Below are positions 35,401 through 46,512 of a stretch of 64,000 nt of DNA, piece by piece. The notes under the pieces were generated by a model that saw only the letters and a list, made by a program, of their open reading frames with translations, was not told where the DNA came from and did no database searches. Numbering within the stretch: the first letter of the stretch is position 1; every line of letters starts with the position of its first letter. Source of the stretch: Ursus arctos (taxonomy: Eukaryota; Chordata; Mammalia; Carnivora; Ursidae); NCBI RefSeq assembly GCF_023065955.2, contig NW_026622863.1:46730177-46794176 (forward strand). The letters are read 5' to 3'. Both the position numbers and the translations under genes were made by a program.

Positions 35401-36288
35401 CCTTAGGACTGCCTTTGCAGTATCCCATAGGTTTTGGACCGTTGTGTTTTCATTCTTGTCGGACTCCATAAATTGTTTAAATTGATTTTTGATTTCCTGG
35501 TTTATCAAATCATTCCTGAGCAGGATGGTTCTTAGTCTCCAAGTGTTTGAGTTTCTTCCAAGTTTTTCCTTGTGGTTGAGTTCCAATTTCAGAGCGTTGT
35601 GGTCTGAGAATATGCAGGGGATAATTTCAGTCTTTTGGTATCGGTTGAGACCTATTTTGTGTCCCAGAACATGGTCTATTCTTGAGAATGTTCCATGGGC
35701 ATTAGAATAGAATGAGTATTCTTTGTTTCTGAGGTGTAGTGTTCTATATATATCTATGAGGTCCAACTCGTCGAGTATGGCATTCAAAGCTCTTGTTTCT
35801 ATGTTGGTTTTCTGCCCCAGTGCTCTCTCTATTGCTGATAGTGGAGTGTTGAGGTCCCCTACTATTAACATATTTTTATCTATATGTCTCTTTATTCTGG
35901 TTAAGAGTTGGCTTGTGTATCTTGCTGCTCCCCTGGTGGGGGCATAGATATTTATAATTGTCATATCCACTTGTTGGATACATCCTTTAAGAATAATATA
36001 GTGCCCTTCTGTGTCTCTAACTATAGTCTTTAGTTTAAAATCCATTCTGTCTGATATGAGAATTGCTACCCCAGCTTTCTTTTGAGGTCCATTGGCGTGA
36101 AAGATGGTATTCCATCCCTTTACTTTCAGTCTGAATGTATCTTTAGGTTCAAAATGAGTCCCTTGTAGACAGCAAATGGATGGGTCATGTCTTACTATCC
36201 AATCTGCAACCCTGTGGTGTTTCATGGGAGCATTTAGGCCATTTACATTGAGACTGATTATTGAGAGATATGATTTTAATAATGCCAT
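32469..36288 (-). pseudogene. L1-A ORF2 (endonuclease/reverse transcriptase), broken
   Basis: Starts at the ATG 36286-36288 and ends at the stop after SLVYGT-type text (32469). The endonuclease domain is open through 34792 with LNVNGLN (Asn14), GDLNTP, RIDHVLG and SDHNALKLE. Residue 43 is Gly (GGG, 36160-36162) within CCLQGTH, where the family has the metal-binding Glu. The reverse transcriptase has FADDMILYM near 34180, and the C-terminal CCHC-like [14 protein letters not shown] lies near 32870. Frame breaks occur near 34790 (T run one shorter than in L1-B), 34250, 34096-34100 (five T against four in L1-B), 33600 and 33080. No functional product is possible. Confidence 0.93.
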
Positions 36289-36359
36289 GTTGCCAGTAAA
36301 GTCTTTGTTTCTAACATTGTGACTTTCTGTTCTGTATCACTCTTGGGGCCTTTTTACTT

Positions 36360-37476
36360 TTATAGAACTCCCCTTAATATCTCCTGTAGGGCTGGTTTCG
36401 TAGTTACGAAATTGGTCAATGACTGGTGATTCTGGAAGGTCTTTATCTCTCCATCAATTCTGAATGACAGCCTTGCTGGATAAAGGATCCTTGGCTGCAT
36501 GTTTTTCTCTGAAAGAACTTTAAAAATGCCCCCCCCCAACCCTTTCTCTCATTCCAGGTCTGTGTAGACAGATCTGACGTAATTCTGATATCTTTGCCTT
36601 GGTACATGAGAAATTTCTTTGCCCTGGCCGCTTTCAATACTGTATCCTTGGATCTAATATTTGCGAATTGCACTATGACGTGACGTGGTGTAGGTTTGTT
36701 GTGGTTGAGCTTGGGAGGGGTCCTTTCTGCCTCTTGGACACGAATGTTTGTTTCCCTTGCTAGATTAGGGAAGTTTTCAGCTACAATTTGTTCAAATATC
36801 TCTTCTAGACCTCTGTTTTTCTCCACCCCTTCGGGAATGCCGATGATTCTGACATTGGAACGTTTCATTGAGTCAGTAATCTCCCGTAACCTACATTCCT
36901 GTGCGTGGATTTTTTTGAGCCCAGATTCTATTTTAGTTTTTTCTTCTACTAACCCATCCTCCAATTCACTGATACCTTCTTCTGCCTCATTGACCCTGGC
37001 CGCCAGAGCTTCTAGTTTTGGCTGCATTTGGCTCATAGAATTTTTAATTTCTGCCAGATTCGCTCTCATTTCGCCCTTAGAGTTTCTATATTCTCATTAA
37101 CATTTTCGTTAATACTTTTTTCAAGTCTGCACATCATCTTGACCATTGTTACTCTGAATTCCATTTCTGATAATTTGGTTATATCCATATCCATTAGTTC
37201 TGTGGCAGAGGCCACAGACTCATTGTCTTTTCTCTTTTTTTTTAAAGATTTTATTTATTTATTCAACATAGATAGAGACAGCTAGCGAGAGAGGGAACAC
37301 AAGCAGGGGGAGTGGGCGAGGAAGAAGCAGGCTCATAGCGGAAGAGCCTGATGTGGGGCTCGATCCTGGATCGCCGGGATCACGCCCTGAGCCGAAGGCA
37401 GACGCTTAACCGCTGTGCCACCCAGGCGCCTCTCATTGTCTTTTCTTTGCTGGGGGGGACTTCTCCTTCTCGTCAT
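36360..37476 (-). pseudogene. L1-A ORF1 (RNA-binding chaperone), broken
   Basis: From the ATG at 37474-37476 to a stop at 36360-36362, with a SINEC inserted at 37234-37431. The coiled-coil heptad region (MRANLAEIKNSMSQM) and the RRM-like NVRIIGIPEGVEK and RHVIVQFANI segments are recognisable. A frame break lies near 37071-37080, the open frame restarts at the MRANL codon (37069), and a nine-base C run at 36529-36537 shifts the C-terminus. Confidence 0.88.
37234..37431 (-). mobile_element. Young-type SINEC inside L1-A ORF1
   Basis: Minus-strand SINEC with perfect duplications 'ctcattgtcttttct' at 37219-37233 and 37432-37446; it postdates L1-A. Confidence 0.95.
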
Positions 37477-38379
37477 TCTGATGAGGAGAGGTTGCGGGGT
37501 TGTCCAGAATCCAAATTATTGACCGGGACCCAGGCCGTGCGCCCTTGTTTTATAGGGATCTTAGGGATGTCGGCTTCTTGATTTTTCAGCCTGCCTTCTG
37601 GGGGAGGGGCCTGCCACGCTGATACTCAGGCAACCCTGTTTGGGTAGAATCTCTGTGTCCTCTGCGAGGGGGGATGGGGATGGGCACACTGTGAGCCGGT
37701 GTTTCCAGGCTTTTGTTCTCTGGCGGCTTTCCCTGGCGGTTTGCTGTGCCTCTTCTGAGAGTCAGAGCAGCAGTGGCCGAATCTCAGCCTCTGTCTCAGA
37801 ACAGAGGGATCGCGGACCGTCTCCACTGACGTTCTGGCCACTTTAACTCTGTTTCTGTTGGTGCTGCTCAACCCTGCAGCGACCCAGGATGTGCGCCCAC
37901 ACCCGGCGTCCCAGCCCTCACTTCCAGGGCCGGTGTGTCTCTGTCCTTTGTGTTTCTAATACCGCCAGCCGCCAGCCACCCCCATGCGCTCCGATGCTCC
38001 TCCGGCGGCCCTCAGTCTGGTGGCGCACGTTCCAGGCTCATGGTCTCAGTCTGTTCTCTCGCGGTGCCGTCCGCGAGTCCACCCGCTCCCCCGTGCAGGT
38101 GGCTACCGCTTCCTGGCGCCAAACGCGGCGGCTCCCTCCCCCTTCCGTTTATCTTCCGATATCTGTGCACGGTTTCATGGCTCCCCGCTTCGTACCTCAA
38201 TACTCAGCGCTGGAGATGTTCGTTTGTAGAGATCCAGATGTATCTTCCTGCGTCTCAGGCTGATTCCATGGATGTTCAGGCTGGTCTGGTACCTATCCAG
38301 CTCGACTCAGGGGACCAGCTGAAAAAGGGGTCCCCTACTTCTCCGCCATCTTAACTCCTTCCCGCATTTTCTAGTTTTT

Positions 38380-38977
38380 AAAGAGAAACAAAAGCTCCAG
38401 ATTGTTTAAAAGTTGGCATATAATCTAAAATATTTATTTTTTTATGATGAATCAGTAGAGAACAGTTTGTTTATTATTTATTTATTTCTACTTAAATTCA
38501 ATAGCCAACGTATAGTACATCATTAGTTTTTGATGCAGTGTTTAATGATTCATTAGTTGCATATAACACCCAGTGCTTATCACATCACAAGCCCTCCTTA
38601 ATGCCCATCACCCACTTACCCATTCCCCTACTCACTCCCTTTACAATATTTAAACTACAGAGTGGGAAAAGGAAGTGAATTATTGGGGCCATTTTTGCCA
38701 CTGTGTAGCCTATGTTTAGAAAAATGTCATTCATAAATATGCATCCACATATCTTAAATCAAATGCTAGCAAATCATATATACTTGGAAGAGAGCCAGTT
38801 TATGCTTTCAGAGTAATTTGAATCAATATTTGCATATCCAATAATATGAAGTAAGATTTTGCAAATATGAGTAAAGGTGAAATTTGTTAATATTGAATTT
38901 GCCACACTAAGGAAAGTAACACATATTCTTTCTCTCTAGATTATCTGGCTTTGAAGCTCCTTCTGGACATTGACATT
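38380..38977. other. Unique DNA with an L1 3'UTR fragment
   Basis: Positions about 38470-38645 are a diverged reversed L1 3'UTR ('gatgcagtgtttaatgattcattagttgc', 'cccagtgcttatcaca'). The remainder has no recognisable feature and leads into the V1R pseudogene. Confidence 0.6.
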
Positions 38978-39844
38978 ATGGCTTCTTATGAGTTGTTAAT
39001 GGGGATTCTCCTCTTCCAGACTGTAGTTGGGCTCCTAGATAACTTCTTATGCTTTGTTTTTATATATTGACTTTGTTCACTAAACATACTCAGAGACCTA
39101 CAGATCTAATTCTGAACCAATTGGCCTCAGCCAACATTCTAGTCCTTATCTTTAGGGGAATCCCTCAGACACTGGCAGCTTTTTGTTTGGACTATTTCCT
39201 GGAAAAAGCTGTGTGCAAGATTACGTTTTATACTCATAGGGTGGCCCGAGGGGTTTCTCTATGCACCACTTGCCTTTTGAGTGGCTTCCAGGCTATCACT
39301 ATTAGTCCTAATAATTCCAGGGGGGCAGAACTCAAACTGAAAGCTCCTAGATTTGTTCAGCCCTCCTGTTGCCTCTGTTGGATTCTTCATCTCCTGATAA
39401 ATATTGTCGTGCCAGTGAAAATAACCAGGGAATACTGTAAATATTGCAAAAATCAATTTTGGACTGTGTACTACAGAAAGGTCTGATTCATCCATAAGCT
39501 CACTCTATGCATTCCTCTTTACCTTCCTTGATATTTTGTGTTTGGGACCAATGGCTTGGGCCGGTGGCTCCATAGTGCTCTTCCTGCAAAGACATAAGCA
39601 GAGAGTCCAGTACCTTCACACCAGTCTCTCTCCCAGAGTTTCCCCAGAGACCACGGCCACTCACACTGTCCTGCTTCTGGTGAGCTCATTTGTTTCTTTT
39701 TATTTTTTATCCTCCATCTTATCACTCTGTATGACTTGCTTTGTCACCCAAAGCCTGCGACTCTTGAACGTCAGTGCATTCCTGGCTGCTTGTTTTCCAG
39801 CTTTCAGCCCCTATCTCTTCATCAGCCATGCATTCAAATCTTAA
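38978..39844 (+). pseudogene. Vomeronasal type-1 receptor pseudogene (V1R)
   Basis: A single-exon, intronless receptor frame on the plus strand starting at ATG 38978 and ending at TAA 39842-39844 (about 289 codons; V1Rs are near 300). Family text is clear: LILNQLASAN (TM2), the RGIPQTLAAF loop, RVARGVSL and CLLSGFQAITISPNNSR (TM3 and loop), PSCCLCWILHLLIN (TM4), HRHKQRVQYLH-like RHKQRVQYLH before TM6, and SLSPR. Intact V1Rs are seven-transmembrane pheromone receptors of the vomeronasal organ signalling through Gi2. Here the first frame stops in TM1 (near 39068) after a shift close to 39045, the main frame stops at 39484-39486 and the C-terminal third (39536-39844) lies in another frame. The middle segment that normally carries TM5 is damaged. 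V1R loci commonly sit among KRAB zinc-finger clusters, fitting this neighbourhood. Confidence 0.95.
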
Positions 39845-40238
39845 GAATCTACTTTGTCAGTTGTAAAACAAAAATCTCCAAATAGTCCCTTTACAAACAG
39901 CTACCATTCAGTCAACAAATTTTTAAGTACAAAATATTCAACAACTGTGGGTCTAACTGTAGACTCATTTAAAATTTATCTTGGTTGTTTTCAATGTGAG
40001 ATTTCAGTCCTGTGATTTAATTTTCTAAATGCATTAATTTTCTCATTGAATATTGCCTTCCAACGCAACAAAATACGTTTTCTCCTTTGCAAAAACTGCA
40101 TGATCCAAGAAAAAGGGGCTCACTTATAGTAACACTTGTGGTTACCCTAATGAGATGGCAGGGTCTATATAATAATCCCAATGGAAGGCCCACCTGATAC
40201 TCTTCATGTCCTACCATGCATGATTTGAATGTACTTTT
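39845..40238. other. Unique non-coding DNA
   Basis: No gene or repeat recognised between the V1R pseudogene and a SINEC. Confidence 0.45.
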
Positions 40239-40254
40239 AAAGGCCTCATCCTTT

Positions 40255-40466
40255 GGGGCACCTGGGTGGCTCAGTCAGTTAAGTGTCCGACTCTTGACTT
40301 CAGCTCAGGTCATGATCTCAGGGTTGTGAGACTGAGCCCCATGTTGAGCCTGGCGTTGGGCTCTGCACTGAGTGTGGAGCCTGCTTGAGATTTTCTCTCA
40401 CCCTCTCCCTCTGCCCCTCACTCTGCTCTCTCTCTCTCTCAAAAAGTAAATTATTAATTAAAAAAT
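40255..40466 (+). mobile_element. SINEC
   Basis: Complete SINEC with duplications 'aaaggcct(c/a)atccttt' at 40239-40254 and 40467-40482. Confidence 0.94.
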
Positions 40467-40482
40467 AAAGGCCTAATCCTTT

Positions 40483-41026
40483 AATATGGATCAGTCAAAG
40501 ACCAGCAGGCACTTGAAGAAACATTCTACCTTGAAAGAAAAACACAAAGACAAATGGATGGGGGTGGGGGAGGGATAGTAACATGGAAAAAACAAAGCAT
40601 ATTAAAGAAGTAGAATAAAGTTCTATAATTTGTAATAATATTGTTGATGAGCTATGAAACTATTTCATGCACAGGCAAGGATAGGATGCTATTAAAATGA
40701 ATGGTGGAAGACTAAAAGGACCTTTTGGGAATTAGGACCATGACAGAAGAGATAAAGTACTGAGCAGAGTGGTTGGAAGGTAATATGGAGCAACCTCTAG
40801 GAAATCGGAAGAAGGGAAAAGAGCTTAGAAACATTAGAAAGATAGCAAAACTTTTCTGGCAGTGACTATCTGAATAATAGATATCCCTAGGAGAAAGAAA
40901 TATAAACATGGAGAGGAGAATAATATCAAAGAAATTATTCAAGATGGTTTGTCACATCCATTTACAAACTAAAAGGCTCATTTGTTTAATGAGAAATGAA
41001 TTAAAATATGCCAATATCTAAATTTT
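40483..41026. other. Unique non-coding DNA
   Basis: A-rich; no gene or repeat recognised. Confidence 0.4.
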
Positions 41027-41040
41027 AAATATTGGGAGAA

Positions 41041-41406
41041 TAATACTCTCTAGCTCTATCCATGTCATTGCAAATGGCAAGATTCCATTCTTTTTTTATG
41101 GCTGAGTAATATTCCATTTTATATATTTCACTCATATGTGGAATTTAAGAAATGAAACGAACATGGTGGGGGGAAAGAAAGAGAGGCAAAGCAAGAAACA
41201 GACTCTTAACTATCGAGAACAATCTGATGGTTTGTTTGGAGGGGAGGTGGTGGGGGATGGGTTGAATAGGTGATGGGTATTAAGGAAAGCACTGGTGATG
41301 AGCACCAGGTGTTGTATGTAAGTGATAAACCACTAAACTCCACACCTGAAACTAATTTTACACTGTATATTAACTAGAATTTAAACAAAAACTTGGAAAG
41401 AGAAAA
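41041..41406 (+). mobile_element. L1 3' end with 5' inversion (twin priming)
   Basis: Positions about 41048-41125 are ORF2 C-terminal text in reverse orientation ('gtcattgcaaatggcaagattcc', 'ggctgagtaatattcca'). Positions 41126-41400 are the 3' continuation in forward orientation ('ttcactcatatgtggaatttaag' to the A-rich end). Approximate duplications 'aaatattgg' lie at 41027-41035 and 41407-41415. Confidence 0.85.
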
Positions 41407-41420
41407 AAATATTGGAGGGA

Positions 41421-42323
41421 AAAAACAGATTCTTAAAGATTCTGGAAAGCAAACAACAGGTCATATCCAAAGGGAGAAAAATCAAAATGGCTCAGATTCC
41501 TAAAGAGCAACATTGAAAACTGGAAGGCAATGGAGCAATGCTGCCAACTTTCTGAAATAATGATTTCAAAACTAAAATTGGATGCCTGTCAAACTAAACT
41601 CCAGGATGATTTAGAATAGAGAAATTTTCAGGAAGGCAAGTTCTCAAAATGTTCTATTAAAGCTTTTCCAGGAATTACTGAAGGCAAAACTCTGTAAAGT
41701 AAGTAAGTGAAAAAGAAGACAATATGGACTCCTGGAAACTGGAGATTCAACCCACCAGAAATGCTAATGAGATCTGTTTAATGTAGAGAGATGCAAACCT
41801 CGGTTAACAGCTATACAGCCAGCCTACAGATTACACAAACTCATGGCAGAGGAATGTATTGAAGAAGAAAGTTAAATTGATAGAATTCCTCACATGTTCT
41901 GTTGAAAATTTGGGAATGAATAAATAGTTTGTGCATGGAGAAGCCAAGCAGATTAAAATACATTAATTCTAATTTGGGGAAATTTAAAATTGGTATGAGA
42001 GTAGAAATATAACATGAAACCTCCTATAGCTGAGCAGTTAACAGTCATAATAGATAAACACTGATTATTTAACCAAAATATATGTGTTTAAACTAGTGTG
42101 GAGGGTTTACTTGCTATTCTGTCAAATGCATCTCTAAATGATACACTGGCAAATATAATTGAAGTATATTAGCTATGCCTGACCCCCAGGGTTAGTCCTG
42201 TGACCTGGATTAGGGAGCTCCCTGTCTCCGCCTCCACTTCCAGCAGGAAGTCATCATGTGACTAACACATTTTCATCAGATTTCCTCTGATTTATCCAGA
42301 GGGATGTGAATGTGTATGTGAAA
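41421..42323. other. Unique non-coding DNA
   Basis: No gene or repeat recognised. Confidence 0.4.
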
Positions 42324-42812
42324 ATGATGTGCAGTGCCAAGAAATGTGGAATTAGGTTCCAGCCTCCAGCTCTTATCTTAATCTATGAGAATGAAACGAA
42401 GGGGAAAAGTCACCAATGCATCATGCCAGTCTGAAACTTTTCAAAGTTTTCAGATTGCAGCAGAGCTGCTGAACTATTAAAGAATAATTGACAACACAAG
42501 AATTACCTGGAACAAGCATTCCTGAGACAGCTAGAGAAGTTATTCAGTTTTTTACAAGGTTACTTGTGGGGGCAAAGTCTGGCAAAAACACCAGTGGAAC
42601 AAATTCAACAGGAAACAACCATTGATCCTGTGGAAAACTTGAACAAACTAGATGGCAAAGAACTTGCCAAAAGAAAGAGCATCAGGGATGAACTTTCTGA
42701 GAAAAATCAGAAGGATGATCCAAATTTTGTTTATGACGTCTAAACTGAGTTCCTGCAGGATGAACAACTGCAGCCTTGTGGCTCAGACACAGAATCAGCT
42801 GACAAGTTCTGA
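42324..42812 (+). pseudogene. CEP19: CEP19 processed pseudogene (centrosomal protein 19)
   Basis: An intronless plus-strand copy: double ATG at 42324-42329, then [19 protein letters not shown], and, past several breaks, [44 protein letters not shown] and DDPNFVYDV, ending DTESAD-F and TGA at 42810-42812. This follows human CEP19 (about 163-167 residues) from start to end. CEP19 normally acts at the mother centriole and basal body in ciliogenesis with RABL2. Breaks include an in-frame stop after IMPV, frameshifts in the 42440-42520 region, and a TAA where the next residue follows FVYDV (about 42740). It has no visible poly(A) tail; A-rich text after 42812 may be 3'UTR. In human CEP19 is on chromosome 3, consistent with a retrocopy here. 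Confidence 0.85.
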
Positions 42813-43517
42813 TATAAAAAACTCAAAAATTTATTGGGCTAGCAGAAAATCTCTGTTTATACAAAAAATGTATAAACATGGTTCTAGAAAAATCTGTAAG
42901 GAACAGTAGATGTATGGGTTGGGTCATGTTTGGATTGACCATGTTACTTTTCAAAACCAGGACATGAGGAGTATTTACTATGTAGATGTATGAAGAATTC
43001 AGGGAAAACTGAATACAGGAGTCTGCCTTTACGGAGTTTACAATTTAGGGATGCCTGGTGGCTCAGTCAGTTAGGCGTCTGCCTTTGGCTCAGGTCATGA
43101 TCCCAAGGTCTTGGGACTGAGTCCCATATTGGGCTCCATGCTCATCAGAGAGCCTGCTTCTCTCTCTGCCTGCCACTCCCCCTGCTTGTGCACTCTCTCT
43201 CTCTCTGACAAATAAACTTAAAAAAAATTTTTTTAAAGCAGTTTACAATCTAATCAGAAGATAAGTAAAAAACTTGTGAATAGCTACTTAACGGTATTAG
43301 GCAGAAAAAAGATTACAGCCAAATGCTTGATAAAGGTTAAAGAGGGTCAGAGGCTAGATTACCATAGGGTAGAGTAGTCAGGGAAGATTCTTTCCTTTAG
43401 TGGTGAGATGGGACTTTGCCTGGCCCTAGAAATGGTAGTGTTTGGGCAGAAATTTATATAGAATTCCAGATGACAGTGATGAGGGAACAGAAGGCAAGTT
43501 GAGGACAAAGCAGAAAC
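42813..43517. other. Possible CEP19 retrocopy 3'UTR and unique DNA
   Basis: Non-coding text after the CEP19 stop. A SINEC interrupts it at 43048-43239. How far the 3'UTR extends cannot be decided by eye. Confidence 0.4.
43048..43239 (+). mobile_element. SINEC
   Basis: Complete SINEC ('gggatgcctggtggctcag'). Duplications 'agtttacaat(t/c)ta' at 43035-43047 and 43240-43252. Confidence 0.94.
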
Positions 43518-44211
43518 TGACACCCTGCAACCCCCCCCCCCCCACCATGGGATGTACGTGATATTCCTCAGGCACTCCTGGCTGCCCTAAAGCTAAGAAA
43601 AGGAAAAACAAATAGTTAACTAACAGAGATCACAATCCTGCAAGACCTGAGTCTCCCTCAGTTTACACATGTCCTAGTGATTTACAAGGAAGGAGCTTTC
43701 TTATCAATAGCCTAACTTCCAGAGACCCATAATTCAGTTTCCTGGAGCCCTAACATTACCATCCCCTCCATAAAATCGAGGGAGGCTGAGGCAGAAGGAA
43801 ATGTAAATAAAATAAAATTTCTTTTAAACCTGAAGCCCATTGACAAGGACTTGTGATAGGAGGAATGTAACGTTCCTCTGGGAGACTCCCAGCTGTCTTC
43901 ATGTTCGTGCCTCATTAGACGGAGGGACAGCCTTAGCTTGACGATAACCAGGTCTCCAGTATCCTGCGAGTTCTTTAATATATGAAAGTACTTTCTCAAC
44001 CTCCCTTTTTCCTTACCTCCCCCAACCCCATCGTATATAATTAGCCACCTCTCACAACCTGGGGCAGCAGCTCTTTCCGCCCACGGGTCCTGTCCCCGTA
44101 CTTTAACAAACCACCATTTTGCACCAAAGATGCCTCAAGAATTCTTTCTTGGTCGTCGGCTCTGGATTCCACCCCACTGAACCTCACCTGTATTCCACAA
44201 CCCCATCAACA
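43518..44211 (+). mobile_element. Solo LTR of a class I (gamma-type) endogenous retrovirus
   Basis: A 694-bp segment beginning TG and ending CA, bounded by 5-base direct duplications GAAAC at 43513-43517 and 44212-44216. The 3' part has the layout of a class I LTR: a TATA-like 'tatataattagcc' near 44035, then 'tttaacaaaccacc' near 44101 (a decayed AATAAA) and 'caagaattctttcttgg' in U5. A C run occupies 43531-43543. No internal retroviral genes, primer-binding site or second LTR adjoin it, so it is the product of LTR-LTR recombination. The family name is not assigned. Confidence 0.85.
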
Positions 44212-44216
44212 GAAAC

Positions 44217-45302
44217 CATGAGAAAAAACAGGGGAGGACGGTAGTGGTAAAGAGATAGGGATTAGAACATTTTATTTGAGGAACAACAAGCAATTTATAG
44301 TTTGATAAGATTGGAGGGCATACGTGGCTCCCAGGGGATTATCCTGTATGCAGTACTTCTTTTTTTTTCCCCTCAAAATTTTCTTGGCTCTTTTATTCTT
44401 TCAGGCAAGATTCAGAATCAATTCATCAGATATTCCCTTTAAAAAAATCTTTCTGGAATTTTGAAAAATATTTACATTAAACTTTACAAATAAGTAGGGG
44501 GCTTATTAGCATCTTTTCAATATGGAATTTTCCTATCTAGTAATGTTTTTATATAAGATATCCATTTATCGAAGTTTTATATTCCACAGTGATAATAACA
44601 ATGTTAATTAGCATTTGTTATGTACCATGGACCTGGCACGTAAGTCCTCGACATTTATTGTCTCATAATCCTCAAACTTATGGCATAGATAATATTATCA
44701 TTTCTGTTATATGAACAAAAAAGAAACACTCTTAAGCATTTAATATGCATACTATCTTCATATGTATTTAGCTCTGTTTGTTATGTGGTTGGTTTTTTTG
44801 TTTGTTTGTTTTGTCTGTTTGTTGAGTATTTAACTCTGGAGTAGAGGAGTAGCCCTGCAGAATGCCCCGCAGGGGCAAGTGGATGTCCTTTGATGAACAA
44901 CAACGGAATTCCGCCCCCTAAGGATCAGGGAACAGATATACACTAAAGACATTCTGAAACCCTGACGCTCTTCCCATAAATAAAGACGTTTGTTTGTAAA
45001 ATGGGAAATCTACCCATAATGAATAACAATAGGCATTGCCAGTTTAGGCCTGTTCATGAGCTTGGATCTACAAAATCTTTGTCGAACCAGGTTATATGTG
45101 TACAACTACATCTTTCATCTTATTATACTATTTAATTGGAAGAAATTCTGTTTTCTTCAAGGAAATTAATATTCACTAAATAAAACTATAAACTTAAAAA
45201 AAAGGAAATATATTAGGTAATATGAAGAATGGTAAAAGATGGGACCAGAGAAATGGACGGGGCAGATCATGAAGGAGATTATAGGCTATGCAGATCATGC
45301 TT
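44217..45302. other. Unique non-coding DNA
   Basis: AT-rich; contains a T/GTTT-rich stretch at 44789-44823. No gene or repeat recognised. Confidence 0.4.
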
Positions 45303-45317
45303 AAGAGTTTGTCATTT

Positions 45318-45522
45318 GGGGTGCCCGGGTGGCACAGGGGTTAAGCGTCTGCCTTCGGCTCAGGGCGTGATCCCGGCGTTATGGGATCGAGCCCCACATC
45401 AGGCTCTTCCGCTTCGAGCCTGCTTCTTCCTCTCCCACTCCCCCTGCTTGTGTTCCCTCTCTCGCTGGCTGTCTCTATCTCTGTCGAATAAATAAATAAA
45501 ATATTTAAAAAAAAAAAGAAAA
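45318..45522 (+). mobile_element. Young-type SINEC
   Basis: Near-consensus young SINEC with perfect duplications 'aagagtttgtcattt' at 45303-45317 and 45523-45537. Confidence 0.95.
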
Positions 45523-45537
45523 AAGAGTTTGTCATTT

Positions 45538-46225
45538 GGCTCTGATTCTGCGAAAGCATTTTTTGAATAGTTACTTCATTATTATACTGTTATACAGCTG
45601 ACCTATGGAAACTGAGTTTTTATTTTGTAATGATAACCCAATTCTCACTTCCTTCAAACTCAGCCAGCTCTGATTTCCCATCCTAGATGCCCATTCTTGT
45701 CATCTGTTATCTACAACAGTTTCTGGAAGCAAATGCAAAGTTCAAATCTGTATTTACTCTACTAATTTAAAGTATAAAGAAATTTAAGAAAATAAACAGA
45801 GGCTTACAAAATCCTTGAGAGTACTAGAGGAAAGAGATCTAGACAGAAAGTTCAGGAATGACTCCGACTAAAAGGTGGCCAAACTGGAGATATTATTTCT
45901 GCAATGGGTTTCTGTCACAGACAGGAGGATGGGATGTCATGAGGGTACCATTGGAACCGTTATGTTCAAGACCTGACACTATAGCTAAATCTAGGCATCA
46001 GAAACCTTTGCCACTGCCACCTCATTTGACTTTTAACATTTAGTAGCTTATAATTGGAAACATAACCATCTGTAAATAAGATCGTTATCTCCACAACTTT
46101 GACAGAGCAATCAGCAGGAAAATAACATTTCTGCCTTTTATCTTCCAAACATCAGCAAAGTTTTAAGAGAACTTTAATTTAATTTAGATTTAAAGAAAAT
46201 TTTTAAGAGAATTAAAAAAACTAAT
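45538..46225. other. Unique non-coding DNA
   Basis: No gene or repeat recognised. Confidence 0.4.
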
Positions 46226-46227
46226 TT

Positions 46228-46321
46228 AGGTGAATTGACATATATATGTAAATATATGTAAATATATATGTAAATATATATATGTAAATATATATATGTA
46301 AATATATATATATATATATAT
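46228..46321 (+). repeat. Expanding (TA)n-GTAAA tandem repeat
   Basis: Units of the form (ta)nTGTAAA, with n growing stepwise along the array, end in an uninterrupted (ta)n run at 46300-46321. Confidence 0.9.
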
Positions 46322-46512
46322 TAGCATTACAACTTCCTCATTCAGGAAGGCACACTAAAAAGAGTGCACTGATCCTGTGGATCAATACACTGTATCCATT
46401 AAAATAATCAAGAAAAGCCTAATCTAGGAACTAAAGTATGAATGTTACAAAGTCTGTTAATATAATTCACCGTATCAATTCTGAAAGTAAAAATTCAGAT
46501 ATATATCTCCAT

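Larger units (their letters stand above)
32188..38363 (-). mobile_element. Essentially full-length L1 retrotransposon (L1-A), minus
   Basis: Perfect 16-base target-site duplications 'gcattttctagttttt' at 32172-32187 and 38364-38379 bound a 6.18-kb insertion, about 5.98 kb without its nested SINEC. The order on the minus strand is a CpG-rich 5'UTR (about 37477-38363) with a YY1-type AAGATGGCGG near its 5' end (38343-38352), ORF1, a short spacer, ORF2 (32469-36288) and a 3'UTR with 'tgcactgggcgttatacac' text. Both ORFs are broken, so it is immobile. Its CpG content and limited decay make it young relative to L1-D and L1-E. Confidence 0.97.
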
